A stretch of 64,000 bases of DNA from Nitratireductor sp. Its GTDB lineage: Bacteria; Pseudomonadota; Alphaproteobacteria; Rhizobiales; Rhizobiaceae. Below, piece by piece: positions 53,522 through 61,907 of this stretch (position 1 is the stretch's first letter; the number at the start of each line of letters is the position of its first letter). Below the pieces are notes generated by a model. The model was given only the letters and a program-made list of their open reading frames with translations, was not told the origin of the DNA and did no database searches. Location: positions 3,400,729 to 3,464,728 of the forward strand of contig NZ_CP051236.1 of the NCBI RefSeq assembly GCF_017794765.1, written 5' to 3'. The position numbers and the translations under genes were made by a program.

Positions 53522-54036
53522 TCAAGTTCGTCTTTGCCGCTCTCTGGATCTGCGCCGTCACGGTTGGAACGATGCTCTATTCGTTCCAGTTCTCGCAGGC
53601 GAAGAACAGCGCCGAGCCGCCACCTGCATTTTTTGGCGGCCTCGACTATGTAAGCACCGATGTCATCTCGGTACCGGTGATAAAGGCCGGGGCGGTGGAA
53701 GGCTATTTCTTGACCCGCCTCTCCTACTCGGTGGACTCCAAAAAAGTTCCCGCGCTCAGCATCCCTGTCCAGACGATGCTGGTCGATGAGATTTACTCCC
53801 ACCTCTATGCAAACCCCGCTATAGACTACGCAAGCAACGAGGCTTTCGACGTCGTTGCCTTCCGGGACGGACTTCGCGACAGCATCAACCAGCGGGTCGG
53901 CGAAAAGCTCATCCATGAAGTATTCATCGAGCAGGCCGATTACCTGTCGAAGGCCGAGATCCGCGACAAGACCGCACGCAGCAGGCTCGGGCCGGCTGAG
54001 ACGGCAGGCTCCGCCCCCAGCAAGAGTGCTCACTAA
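53518..54036 (+). CDS. Single-span periplasmic protein resembling FliL, last gene of the flagellar cluster
   Basis: This 172-residue protein has an N-terminal membrane helix (about 3-22) and a periplasmic domain whose layout follows FliL. A strand pair (GYFLTRLSYSVDSKKVPALS) is followed by a long helical region (YASNEAFDVVAFRDGLRDSI NQRVGEKLIHEVFIEQADYL). It is clearly distinct from FliL itself (32676). A homologous unnamed gene closes rhizobial flagellar clusters. A stator-linked role is inference. It overlaps the FlgN-like gene by four bases. Confidence 0.6.
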   Translation: MIKFVFAALWICAVTVGTMLYSFQFSQAKNSAEPPPAFFGGLDYVSTDVISVPVIKAGAVEGYFLTRLSYSVDSKKVPALSIPVQTMLVDEIYSHLYANPAIDYASNEAFDVVAFRDGLRDSINQRVGEKLIHEVFIEQADYLSKAEIRDKTARSRLGPAETAGSAPSKSAH

Positions 54037-54125
54037 AACACCATTATGGTCACATCGGGCGGTGTTCCAGACTTCTCCGGAGTTGAGAGTATCGCCCTCC
54101 CAGGTCCCTGCCAGACAGGAGAAGC

Positions 54126-54164
54126 GGCGGAGATCCGGACAGGGTTCGGGCCTCCGCCTTCTTC
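54126..54164 (+). terminator. Terminator at the end of the flagellar cluster
   Basis: A GGCGGAG/CTCCGCC stem (54126-54132 with 54152-54158), containing a second CCG/CGG pairing inside, is followed by TTCTTCTTT. It sits 90 bases after the last flagellar stop codon. Confidence 0.6.
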
Positions 54165-54552
54165 TTTCACGGCCCGCAATCTCAAACTCAGCTCAGAGCT
54201 TGTGAACAAGCTGCTTCCGTCGAGTGATAGAACTCAGGATAACTATCACATATTATAATCATGAACCATTTCTACAAAGTCTAAGCATTAAACAATATTA
54301 GATATAAAACTTATAAGTTCAAACATAATACCGGAAAAAACTCGTTCTATATGAACTTTTGTATCCAAGCGCCTCATTCTTGTCCAAAATGGATTTGTTT
54401 AATGTGGATATAAGGCGTTGCCTTATACGGCCAACGTATGCAAACAGTCTTTCGCTACTTCGGTGATCTCACCAATTTTCGGTCGAGATGCGAAGCTCTG
54501 TTTCGACGCAGCGGTTTACGCAGGCCGAAAGAGTATAGTTTGGAGATTTACA
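54165..54552. other. AT-rich regulatory stretch before the MarR gene
   Basis: From about 54230 to 54430 the sequence is far richer in A and T than the rest of the window. It holds a nested symmetric pattern TATCCA (54362-54367), TCCA-AAA-TGGA (54383-54393), TGGATA (54405-54410), a likely operator. No gene is supported in it. Confidence 0.5.
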
Positions 54553-55092
54553 GTGAAGATGACCCAGCCCTCGGTCAAAGTATCCACCGGCTCACCCGGT
54601 AATGAATATCTTGATGTTTTCGACAGCAATGCACAAAGCCCCTGTTTACCGCTTCTGGCAACCGCCATCGGCTACAAGCTGCGCCGCGCGCAGCTTGTCG
54701 TGTTTCAGGATTTTCAAAAATCGTTCGCTTGCGTGAAGCTGCGGCCAACGGAGTTTGCGGTCCTGTCGCTGATTGCCACCAACCCGGGCCAGAAGCAAAC
54801 CGAAGTCGCGGAGCAATTGGGTATCAAGCGCGCGAATTTCGTCGCACTCATGGACTGCCTCGAGACCCGCGGTCTGGCCGAGCGTCGCAAAGGCGATATC
54901 GATCGCCGTTCGCACTCTCTGCACCTCACGGAGAAGGGCTCCGATTTCATCGCGGAGATTTCAAAACTGTGGGCTCAGCATGAGAAGCGGATCATTGAAA
55001 GGCTAGGGGGAGAAGACAACAGAGACGCTCTGATCGCTCTTCTCGACCGTCTGCTTGCCGGCAAGAAACGTGTGTCAATTCCGCGTGGTTGA
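54553..55092 (+). CDS. MarR-family transcriptional regulator
   Basis: This 179-residue regulator has a winged helix in the order of MarR proteins: LRPTEFAVLSLIATNPGQKQ, TEVAEQLGIKRANFVALMDC LETRGLAERRKGDIDRRSHS LHLTEKG. Dimer helices lie at both ends. GTG 54553 has GGAG about nine bases upstream; ATG 54559 is also possible, and the open frame to 54418 is not supported. It is preceded by the nested palindrome described at 54165-54552 (autoregulation inferred) and followed by an SCP2 gene. MarR regulators of this kind often respond to aromatic acids. Confidence 0.88.
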   Translation: MKMTQPSVKVSTGSPGNEYLDVFDSNAQSPCLPLLATAIGYKLRRAQLVVFQDFQKSFACVKLRPTEFAVLSLIATNPGQKQTEVAEQLGIKRANFVALMDCLETRGLAERRKGDIDRRSHSLHLTEKGSDFIAEISKLWAQHEKRIIERLGGEDNRDALIALLDRLLAGKKRVSIPRG

Positions 55093-55106
55093 GGCAAATA
55101 AAGACG

Positions 55107-55122
55107 TTGACGTAAACGTCAA
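55107..55122 (+). promoter_or_regulatory. Perfect palindrome upstream of the SCP2 gene
   Basis: TTGACGT-AA-ACGTCAA is a perfect 7-bp inverted repeat with a two-base centre, 98 bases before the SCP2-like gene. Its form resembles operators of LiuR/PsrA-type regulators of acyl-CoA metabolism, which fits a lipid-binding protein gene. The regulator is not identified in the window. Confidence 0.5.
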
Positions 55123-55219
55123 TAAAAGCCTACTGTTTACCAGCGGCGGGTCGGAGCTGAAACGGCTATCGCCAACTGAATGACAACACGACGCAGATGC
55201 GCGTACAGGGAGAACTTGA

Positions 55220-55501
55220 ATGGGGATGGACGCAATTGCCGAGAAAGTGAAGTCACGCGTGGCAACTTCGGATTTCAGTCGGTCGGTGAAATTCGACTGC
55301 GGAGAGGACGGGGTGATTGTTGTTGACGGGAGCAGCGTTTCCACCGAAGACAGCCAGGCTGATTGCATCATCAGCTTGTCCAGGAACGATCTTGAAGCAA
55401 TGATCGCAGGCGAACTTGATCCGACCGCCGCGTTCATGCAGGGAAAACTGAGGGTTGACGGAGACATGACTGTCGCCATGCAGTTGAGCCAGGTACTTTA
55501 G
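55220..55501 (+). CDS. SCP2 sterol-binding domain protein
   Basis: This 93-residue stand-alone SCP-2 domain reads VKFDCGEDGVIVVDGSSVST, ADCIISLSRNDLEAMIAGEL DPTAAFMQGKLRVDGDMTVA. It has the usual bacterial length. Such proteins bind acyl-CoA or other lipids; the cellular role is unknown. A GGGAG-type site precedes the ATG. It is separated from the MarR gene by 127 bases that hold a palindromic site. Confidence 0.9.
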   Translation: MGMDAIAEKVKSRVATSDFSRSVKFDCGEDGVIVVDGSSVSTEDSQADCIISLSRNDLEAMIAGELDPTAAFMQGKLRVDGDMTVAMQLSQVL

Positions 55502-55590
55502 CACGTCTCTCTGCGAACAGAGCCGCAGAGGCTGCGATGCAGGTGCTTTTGGGGCGGCTCGCAACATGAGTGCGGTCCGCCCCGGCACTC

Positions 55591-56154
55591 TCAGGCAACC
55601 AGGCTTCGCACCACCGCTTTCCGGCCGGTGGGATAAAGCGTTCCAGACGCGTGTAACAGTGCACCCGGCGTGAGTTCGAGAGCCAGAAATCTGTTCGTCT
55701 CGTAAGGGCCGGGCATCGAAAGCGTCGGTGTCAGGTCGGCTGAGAAACCAAAGCGGCCATAATAGCCTGCATCACCAACGAGCAGGATTGCCAGGTGTTC
55801 CAGCCGACGTGCCTCGGCAATCGCATGGCGCATCAACGCAGCGCCGATACCCCGCCCGGCAAATTCCTTCTCGACCGCCAGCGGCCCAAGAAGAAGGGCG
55901 CTGGATCCCTCGTTGCCCAGACGAACATTCCACAGACGGACAGAGCCGATCATACGGCCTCCCGCGTCACGCGCAACGAAAGCCAGGCCTTCCGCCGGCA
56001 AACGGCCGCTGCGCAGCTTCTCCGAAGATTTTGACTTGCGCTTGGGGCCCATGACGCGATCCAGAAGAGCTTCCCGCTCGGCAGCGTCCCGGGCACTTTC
56101 GCAAAGAATCGAGAAGGCAGGCGCAAATGCGCCGCCAATAACAGCCTGTTCCAT
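55591..56154 (-). CDS. GNAT-family N-acetyltransferase (YhbS-like)
   Basis: This 187-residue enzyme has the acetyl-CoA loop of GNAT proteins (GPLAVEKEFAGRGIGAALMR HAIAEAR, about 85-112), then LVGDAGYYGRFGF, a mark of the YhbS/predicted acetyltransferase group. ATG 56154 has CAGGG just upstream. An earlier ATG (56193) falls in the loop of a hairpin and is unlikely. It follows odc on the same strand after 64 bases. In rhizobia these two genes are often neighbours, and polyamine or amino acid acetylation is a guess. Confidence 0.85.
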   Translation of the reverse strand: MEQAVIGGAFAPAFSILCESARDAAEREALLDRVMGPKRKSKSSEKLRSGRLPAEGLAFVARDAGGRMIGSVRLWNVRLGNEGSSALLLGPLAVEKEFAGRGIGAALMRHAIAEARRLEHLAILLVGDAGYYGRFGFSADLTPTLSMPGPYETNRFLALELTPGALLHASGTLYPTGRKAVVRSLVA

Positions 56155-56184
56155 AACCCTGATCCCGAAATCCGGAAAATCCGG

Positions 56185-56203
56185 CCCGCGCATAGCGCGC
56201 GGG
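56185..56203 (-). other. Hairpin between odc and the acetyltransferase gene
   Basis: CCCGCGC and GCGCGGG form a perfect 7-bp stem around a five-base loop. No T run follows, so it is more likely an RNA-stability or attenuating element than a full terminator. Confidence 0.55.
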
Positions 56204-56218
56204 CAACGCAGCTTTATG

Positions 56219-57352
56219 TCAGATCACGTAGGATCGGAGCGGCTCGAAACCGTTGAATGCCACAGAAGCATAGGTCGTTGTGTAAGCGCCCGTCCCCTCG
56301 ATAAGAACTTCATCTCCAATGGTCAGCGACAGCGGCAGAGGATATGGCGTTTTTTCATACATGACATCAGCGGAATCGCAGGTCGGGCCGGCCAGCACAC
56401 AGGGTGCTGTCTCCCCGCCATCGTGACGTGTCACAAGCGGATAGCGGATTGCCTCGTCCATGGTTTCTGCCAGGCCGCCAAACTTGCCGATATCGAGATA
56501 TACCCAGCGCACATTGTCGTTGTCCGCTTTCTTGGAAATCAGCACGACCTCGGACTTGATCACACCGGCATTGCCGACCATGCCGCGCCCGGGTTCGATG
56601 ATCGTCTCGGGAATGCGGTTGCCGAAATGCTTGCGAAGCGCCGAGAAGATCGCCTGGCCATAAGCCTGTGCGGCAGGCACGTCGCGCAGGTAACGCGTCG
56701 GGAAGCCGCCGCCCATATTGACCATGCGCAGCACGATACCTTCGTCCGCAAGCGCACCGAAAACGCCACGGGCGTCGGCCAATGCACGATCCCAGGCGTC
56801 CAGATCGGTCTGCTGCGACCCGACGTGAAAGGAAACCCCATAGGGATCCAGTCCAAGAGCGCGGGCATGGCGCAGGACATCAACAGCCATGGTGGGTACG
56901 CAGCCGAATTTGCGCGACAGCGGCCACTCAGCGCCGGCGCCATCCGTCAGGACACGGCAGAACACGCGTGAGCCGGGCGCAACACGCGCAATCTTCTCCA
57001 CCTCTTCCTCGCAATCGACCGCGAACAGGCGAATGCCGAGTTCATAGGCACGCGCAATGTCGCGCTCTTTCTTGATCGTATTGCCATAGGAAATGCGGTC
57101 TGCGGTGGCACCGGCATTCATCGCCATCTCGATCTCGGCCACCGAAGCCGTGTCGAAGCTGGAGCCCAACTGAGCAAGAAGACGCAGGATTTCCGGCGCC
57201 GGGTTGGCCTTCACAGCATAGTAAATCCGGGAATCGGGCAGCGCCTTTTCAAAGGCGCAGAAATTGTCGCGCACCACGTCGAGATCAACGACGAGGCAGG
57301 GGCCCTCGGGACGTCGGGTGGCGAGGAAGTCGAGAATGCGCTGGGTGGCCAT
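56219..57352 (-). CDS. odc2: Fold-III ornithine/lysine decarboxylase
   Basis: This 377-residue PLP enzyme makes putrescine (and cadaverine) by decarboxylating ornithine or lysine. The PLP lysine is in YYAVKANP, the phosphate-binding glycines are in NMGGGFPTRY and EPGRGMVG, HVGSQ is present, and the active-site Cys-Asp is in TCDSADVMY. Length equals the alphaproteobacterial eukaryotic-type ODC group. ATGATG at 57355/57352 follows GGAGAG. A 430-base leader precedes it. Confidence 0.95.
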   Translation of the reverse strand: MATQRILDFLATRRPEGPCLVVDLDVVRDNFCAFEKALPDSRIYYAVKANPAPEILRLLAQLGSSFDTASVAEIEMAMNAGATADRISYGNTIKKERDIARAYELGIRLFAVDCEEEVEKIARVAPGSRVFCRVLTDGAGAEWPLSRKFGCVPTMAVDVLRHARALGLDPYGVSFHVGSQQTDLDAWDRALADARGVFGALADEGIVLRMVNMGGGFPTRYLRDVPAAQAYGQAIFSALRKHFGNRIPETIIEPGRGMVGNAGVIKSEVVLISKKADNDNVRWVYLDIGKFGGLAETMDEAIRYPLVTRHDGGETAPCVLAGPTCDSADVMYEKTPYPLPLSLTIGDEVLIEGTGAYTTTYASVAFNGFEPLRSYVI

Positions 57353-57822
57353 CATGTCTCTCCAATCGCGGCTTTCAGGCCGCGTTACCGAAGCTTCGAA
57401 ACTGCAAAAGCGAACTCGCTTCCGCGGTGGACAAAGGACGCGGCATGCGCACACGGGAGCCGGCAGGTGGAGAGCACCGGAACCAGGTCATGCGATAACG
57501 CGCTACGATGCACTTCCGCCTCGCGGCGAAGATGCGCTTTGTCTGCCTCAGCTTTGGATGGGAGACCCCAACCGCACTGCCGGCAATGAAGGTGTGCCTC
57601 TTCAGTAACCCCGGCTTTTGGACAGCCGGCAGACACCAGAAAGGCCCGCACCGTCGTTGCTTCAAGATGTCCTCGGTTTGATGGTTGGCCATCAGACCGA
57701 CTGGAGCGGTTAGGTCCAGGTACCGTACCGGTTTCCTCGCCATTTTCGAGGTCCGGCGGACACCCACAGGCACGTGCGACTTTGGGCAGCGCGGATATAG
57801 GCGCAACGGCTGTCACAATCAA
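57353..57822 (-). promoter_or_regulatory. Long odc leader with promoter, probable speF-type RNA element
   Basis: The minus strand has TTGATT (57822-57817) and TATATC (57799-57794) 17 bases apart, a good sigma-70 promoter. The transcript then has about 435 bases before odc without a credible gene. A CGCGGC/GCCGCG hairpin (57367-57384) stands directly before the ribosome-binding site, preceded by CGAAGCTTCG, and TGCCGGC recurs three times within the leader. Alphaproteobacterial odc (speF) genes are known to carry a long structured 5' RNA called speF, so this is the obvious candidate. Several short ORFs inside were judged non-coding. Confidence 0.55.
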
Positions 57823-57898
57823 TGAAAAATTTTATGTCCTTGAAAAAAAGCGCGTGAATGCCGACCTTTGACGCTCCGGTGCGATGAGGAAAACGACG

Positions 57899-59086
57899 AT
57901 GATCAAGATGCGCGATACGCTGAACGCTTTCCTCGCCTACCCGGACACATCTCCTCCTCCCAGTGGCGAGGGACCGTTGGCAGGTCTGACACTTGGTGTG
58001 AAAGATATCTTCGACGTGGCGGGATATCCGACCGGTGGCGGCAATCCGCGCCGCGCTGAATGCTATCCCCGCGCCCCGAACACGGCACCAGCGATCCAGC
58101 GTCTTCTCGATGCGGGCGCCCGCTTCATCGGCAAGACCCAGACCGACGAACTGACCTTCTCGATGATCGGGCAGAACGCTCACCACCCTGCTCCGGTCAA
58201 TCGCGCCGCGCCGCAGCGTTTCACCGGCGGCTCTTCCTCCGGTTCGGCGGCCGCGGTGGCTGGCGGGCTCGCTGACATCGCCGCCGGATCCGACACGAAT
58301 GGTTCAATCCGCGCGCCCGCTTCATATTGCGGCCTGATCGGGCTGCGCACGACGCACGGGCGCATCCCCCTCGAGGGAGCCATGCCGCTCGCTCCTTCCT
58401 TTGACACGTTTGGCTGGTTCGCGCGTGACGCCGTCGCCTATGCACGGGTTGGCGAAGTGCTGCTTGGGAGCGACCCGCACAGGGATCTTCTCGTGCGCCC
58501 GGTTCGCATTTCCGAATTCGAGGCGCTTCTCTTCGGTGAGCAGGAGCGCACGTCCTATGGCACGATGCTTGCCACAGTCATGCACCATTTCGACCGCGAA
58601 GCTGCCTTCCTCGCGCTGCCCGGCTCCATGGACAGGCTGTTTGAGTGTTTCCGTCTCATTCAGGCTTTCGAGGCGTGGCAGGTGCATGGCGAGTTCATCC
58701 GGACCGCGAAACCGCAACTCGGTCCCGGTGTCCGGGAACGTTTCGAGTTTGGCAGCCGCATCAGCCTTGCTGCGGTGGCCGAGGCGCGCGCCGAACGCCT
58801 GCGCTTCCAGCAGGATTTCGCCGCGTTGTTCGATCACGACATGGTGCTGGTCATGCCGACCCAGCCGACCGTGGCCCCGATGAAGAATGCAACGCGGGAA
58901 GAGCTCGACCGCTACCGAAGCCTGGCGCTCAAACTCACCGCCATCGCCGGCCTGCTCGGCTGGCCTCAGATTACCCTCCCTCTCGGCCAGGTGCATGATG
59001 CCCCCTTCGGCATCTCACTTCTCGGGCCCGCCGGCAGCGACCGGCAGCTCATCCGCATCGCCGCCGATATCCTCTCCGGAAGCTGA
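57899..59086 (+). CDS. Amidase signature family enzyme
   Basis: This 395-residue hydrolase has the Ser-cisSer-Lys machinery: Lys in LGVKDIFDVAG, the GGSSSGSAAAVAGG glycine-serine loop and GSDTNGSIRAPASYCG with the nucleophilic Ser. The usual GSDTGGSIR Gly is Asn here. It is closest in layout to the short AMI1-type amidases of about 400-425 residues. The substrate is unknown. ATG 57899 has AGGA nine bases upstream; another ATG at 57884 is possible. It is divergent from odc and followed 11 bases later by a LysR gene, likely in one operon. Confidence 0.9.
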   Translation: MIKMRDTLNAFLAYPDTSPPPSGEGPLAGLTLGVKDIFDVAGYPTGGGNPRRAECYPRAPNTAPAIQRLLDAGARFIGKTQTDELTFSMIGQNAHHPAPVNRAAPQRFTGGSSSGSAAAVAGGLADIAAGSDTNGSIRAPASYCGLIGLRTTHGRIPLEGAMPLAPSFDTFGWFARDAVAYARVGEVLLGSDPHRDLLVRPVRISEFEALLFGEQERTSYGTMLATVMHHFDREAAFLALPGSMDRLFECFRLIQAFEAWQVHGEFIRTAKPQLGPGVRERFEFGSRISLAAVAEARAERLRFQQDFAALFDHDMVLVMPTQPTVAPMKNATREELDRYRSLALKLTAIAGLLGWPQITLPLGQVHDAPFGISLLGPAGSDRQLIRIAADILSGS

Positions 59087-59097
59087 AGGAAACTCTC

Positions 59098-60000
59098 GTG
59101 GACACACTCAGCCGCATGCGCGCATTCGTCGATGTAGTCGAGGCCGAAGGCTTTTCCGCCGCCGCCCGAAAAGTCGGAAAATCGAAGGCGCTTCTGTCGA
59201 AATATGTCCGCGAGCTCGAAGATGAACTGGGCGCGCTTCTGCTCAACCGCACCACAAGGCAATTGTCGCTTACGGAAGCCGGCCATACCTATTTCGCCCG
59301 AGCCGTGGAACTGTTGCGGGACGTCGAGGACCTTGCCGAAGCGGTGCGTGATTCCTCCGGCGATGTTCGCGGCAGGATCAGGCTTTCCGCCCCGCGTACA
59401 TTTGCCGATGCTCCCATCGGTCAATCGCTCATCGATTTCGCCAGCGCGCATCCAGACGTCACGCTTGAAATCAATCTCGACGACCGCTTCGTCGACCTGG
59501 TCGAAGAAGGGTTCGATCTCGCCATTCGCATCACCAAGCTCGCCGACTCCTCGCTGATCGCCAAGCGGCTGGCCCCGTTCCGCGTGGTGCTTTGCGCTTC
59601 TCCGGCACTGATCTCCCGTCATGGCGAACCGGGTACGCCGCAGGAGCTCACCCATTTACCCTGCATCGTGGACACCAACAGCCGTTACCGCCAGAACTGG
59701 CCCTTCAGACTGGAAGATGGGACAACCGTGAATGTCCCGGTCACCGGGCGCCTGGAGGTAAACAGCCCCATGGCGGCCAGGGCAGCAGCTTTGTCCGGCC
59801 TGGGTTTCGCGATCCTTCCGGACTTTATCGCAGATCCGGAAATCAGCGCCGGTCGTCTTGTGCCCCTGCTCGAGCAGAACAGCTTCGACGGTGCCGGGAT
59901 TTATGCCATCTATCCGCACCGACGCTATTTGCCCGCAAAAGTCCGTGCCTTTGTGGATTTTCTCGCGCAGTGGCTGAAAGAAAATTACCCCAACAAATAA
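59098..60000 (+). CDS. LysR-family transcriptional regulator
   Basis: This 300-residue regulator has an N-terminal winged helix (MRAFVDVVEAEGFSAAARKV GKSKALLSKYVRELEDELGA LLLNRTTRQLSLTEAG) and a C-terminal type 2 periplasmic-binding-like effector domain (about 90-295). The start is GTG 59098, 11 bases after the amidase. By sequence pattern it is of the AaeR/DsdC-like CrgA group. The target is unknown; the neighbouring amidase is a candidate. Confidence 0.92.
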   Translation: MDTLSRMRAFVDVVEAEGFSAAARKVGKSKALLSKYVRELEDELGALLLNRTTRQLSLTEAGHTYFARAVELLRDVEDLAEAVRDSSGDVRGRIRLSAPRTFADAPIGQSLIDFASAHPDVTLEINLDDRFVDLVEEGFDLAIRITKLADSSLIAKRLAPFRVVLCASPALISRHGEPGTPQELTHLPCIVDTNSRYRQNWPFRLEDGTTVNVPVTGRLEVNSPMAARAAALSGLGFAILPDFIADPEISAGRLVPLLEQNSFDGAGIYAIYPHRRYLPAKVRAFVDFLAQWLKENYPNK

Positions 60001-60070
60001 CACCCCGTCCAATTTCCGCCGGTTTCGTGTACATAACAGCACGGACGATCTGGGAGCAGGACTGTTGCAT

Positions 60071-60736
60071 ATGCCGATTCGCAGGAATTTCACGCCCGGA
60101 GTTGGCGCCACCCTTCTTGCCCTTGTATGCGCCACCCCCGCCTTTGCTCACCCACACGTGTTCGCCGAAGCACGGCTCGATGTGAATGTCGATGCCGGGG
60201 GAAACGTAACGTCCCTGCATCATGTCTGGCGCTTCGACGACCTTTTCTCCAGCACGGTTCTGGTCGAGTTCGACAAAAACCAGGATCTTGTGCTCGATCA
60301 GGCGGAACTCGAAGAAGTGGCAAATGTGGTTCACGGGTCGCTTGCCGATTTCAATTATTTTCAGCTTGTCACCAAAGGCGGCAAGGACGTGCCCATGCAG
60401 GCCCCCGAACGGCTTGTGGCCGATTTCGTCGATAACCAGCTCATCATCCTGTTTGAATCCGAACCCGAAGCGCCCCTTCTCCTTGTCGGCGAAGTCGCCT
60501 TCGGCGTCTACGACCCGACCTTCTACACAGCCATCGACTTCGTTGAAGACAGCTATATGACCGTCAACAATCTCCCGGCTGACTGCACCAGTAGCGTTGT
60601 CCGACCGGATCCCGATGAAGCGATCGCCCAAAATCAGCAGACCCTGACAGAAGCCTTCTTCAACGATCCGACCGGCAATGACATGAGCCAGATTTTCGCG
60701 ACCCGCCTGGAGTTAAACTGCAGCAAGGATAGCTGA
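60071..60736 (+). CDS. DUF1007 periplasmic protein paired with the metal exporter
   Basis: This 221-residue secreted protein has a Sec signal (1-27, ending TPAFAHP). Mature DUF1007 begins HPHVFAEARLDVNVDAGGNV, with a His-rich N-terminus, and continues VWRFDDLFSSTVLVEFDKNQ DLVLDQAELEEV. DUF1007 proteins commonly precede RcnA/NicO-type nickel-cobalt permeases, as here (three bases apart), and may deliver or sense the metal. The function is unproven. ATG 60071 has GGAG upstream. Confidence 0.88.
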   Translation: MPIRRNFTPGVGATLLALVCATPAFAHPHVFAEARLDVNVDAGGNVTSLHHVWRFDDLFSSTVLVEFDKNQDLVLDQAELEEVANVVHGSLADFNYFQLVTKGGKDVPMQAPERLVADFVDNQLIILFESEPEAPLLLVGEVAFGVYDPTFYTAIDFVEDSYMTVNNLPADCTSSVVRPDPDEAIAQNQQTLTEAFFNDPTGNDMSQIFATRLELNCSKDS

Positions 60737-60739
60737 CCC

Positions 60740-61891
60740 ATGCTTCCATTCCGCCGTGTCGTCATCGCTTCCGCAGCGATTACCCTTCTGGCCGCGGGTG
60801 CGGCGATGGCGCAGAGTTCGCTCGGCATTGGAGCGGCCGAACCCGCCATCACCCCGTCCGGCCCGTTTGCCGGCACCCTGCAATGGATCAACACTCACCA
60901 GCAGGCGTTTTATCGCACTCTGACCGGCGCGTTGAAGGCGATGCGCGACGATGGCAGCAAACTGTGGGTTCTTATCGGCCTCTCCTTTGCCTATGGTGTT
61001 TTCCATGCAGCCGGTCCGGGGCATGGCAAGGCCGTCATTTCTTCGTATATGCTGGCCAATGAGGTCGCGCTACGGCGCGGTGTGATCCTCTCCTTCGCCT
61101 CTGCACTTCTACAGGGTCTGACGGCCGTCATCCTGATGGGCGTTGTCTTCCTGGCTTTGCGCGGCACATCAATCTCCATGACCGATGCCGCATGGTTTCT
61201 TGAAACTGTCAGCTTCGGCCTGATCGCCGCTTTTGGTGCCTGGCTCCTCTGGCGCAAGCTCTCAGGTCTGATGCGTACCCGTGCTTCACCCCTCGCCACC
61301 GCGGTAGCGCATTCCCGGGTCGCGCCGGCAATGCACAGTCTTTCAGCAGCGCACGTCCATGAACACGCCCATGATCATGTACATGCTGCTGATGACGATC
61401 ATCATGACCATTCCACCTGCGAGCACGGTCATGACCATCACACGCACGATCACACATGCGGACATGAGCATCATCACGGGCACGAACACGCGCATGACCA
61501 CGGTCCCGGTGATGTCTGCCCCAGCTGCGGTCACGCACATGCGCCGGACCCGAGTCTGCTGACGGGAGAGCGTTTTGACTGGAAAACCGCTAGCTCTGCC
61601 ATTGCCGCGGTAGGTATACGCCCCTGCTCCGGCGCCCTGATCGTGCTCACCTTCGCCTTTCTGAACAGCCTTTGGCTTGGTGGCGTTCTTTCAGTTCTGG
61701 CCATGTCCATTGGAACGGCGATCACTGTTTCGGTTCTGGCGACACTCGCTGTGACAGCAAAGAACTGGGCCGTGGCACTGTCGGGTGGCAACCGTGCGAG
61801 CAACCGCGTTCACAACGCCATCGAGATCGGCGGCGCTGGCCTTGTACTGGTTTTGGGCCTGACGCTCCTTGCCGCAAGCCTTGCGGCGTGA
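60740..61891 (+). CDS. RcnA/NicO-type nickel-cobalt exporter with a long His-rich loop
   Basis: This 383-residue protein has a signal-like first helix (1-25) and then six or more membrane helices. It carries the family motifs FHAAGPGHGKAVISSYML and AVGIRPCSGALIVLTFAF. Between them (about 205-275) lies a loop with more than 25 His and many Asp/Glu residues, plus CPSCGHAH, expected to bind nickel, cobalt or zinc in the periplasm or cytoplasm. Efflux is the usual role of this branch, but uptake cannot be excluded. It is translated right after the DUF1007 gene. Confidence 0.9.
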   Translation: MLPFRRVVIASAAITLLAAGAAMAQSSLGIGAAEPAITPSGPFAGTLQWINTHQQAFYRTLTGALKAMRDDGSKLWVLIGLSFAYGVFHAAGPGHGKAVISSYMLANEVALRRGVILSFASALLQGLTAVILMGVVFLALRGTSISMTDAAWFLETVSFGLIAAFGAWLLWRKLSGLMRTRASPLATAVAHSRVAPAMHSLSAAHVHEHAHDHVHAADDDHHDHSTCEHGHDHHTHDHTCGHEHHHGHEHAHDHGPGDVCPSCGHAHAPDPSLLTGERFDWKTASSAIAAVGIRPCSGALIVLTFAFLNSLWLGGVLSVLAMSIGTAITVSVLATLAVTAKNWAVALSGGNRASNRVHNAIEIGGAGLVLVLGLTLLAASLAA

Positions 61892-61907
61892 CCCCCGGTC
61901 AGCTGTA

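Noticed and set aside
54046..54258. A 70-codon plus-strand frame after the last flagellar gene
   Set aside because: It runs through the terminator hairpin into the AT-rich stretch and has no recognisable domain.
57375..57822. Overlapping minus-strand frames of 143 and 145 codons upstream of odc
   Set aside because: No family-like sequence, no ribosome-binding site, and they coincide with a leader that reads better as structured RNA.
61359..61562. Repetitive His/Thr/Met-rich frames over the metal-exporter loop, on both strands
   Set aside because: They are shadows of the His-codon repeats in the real gene at 60740-61891.
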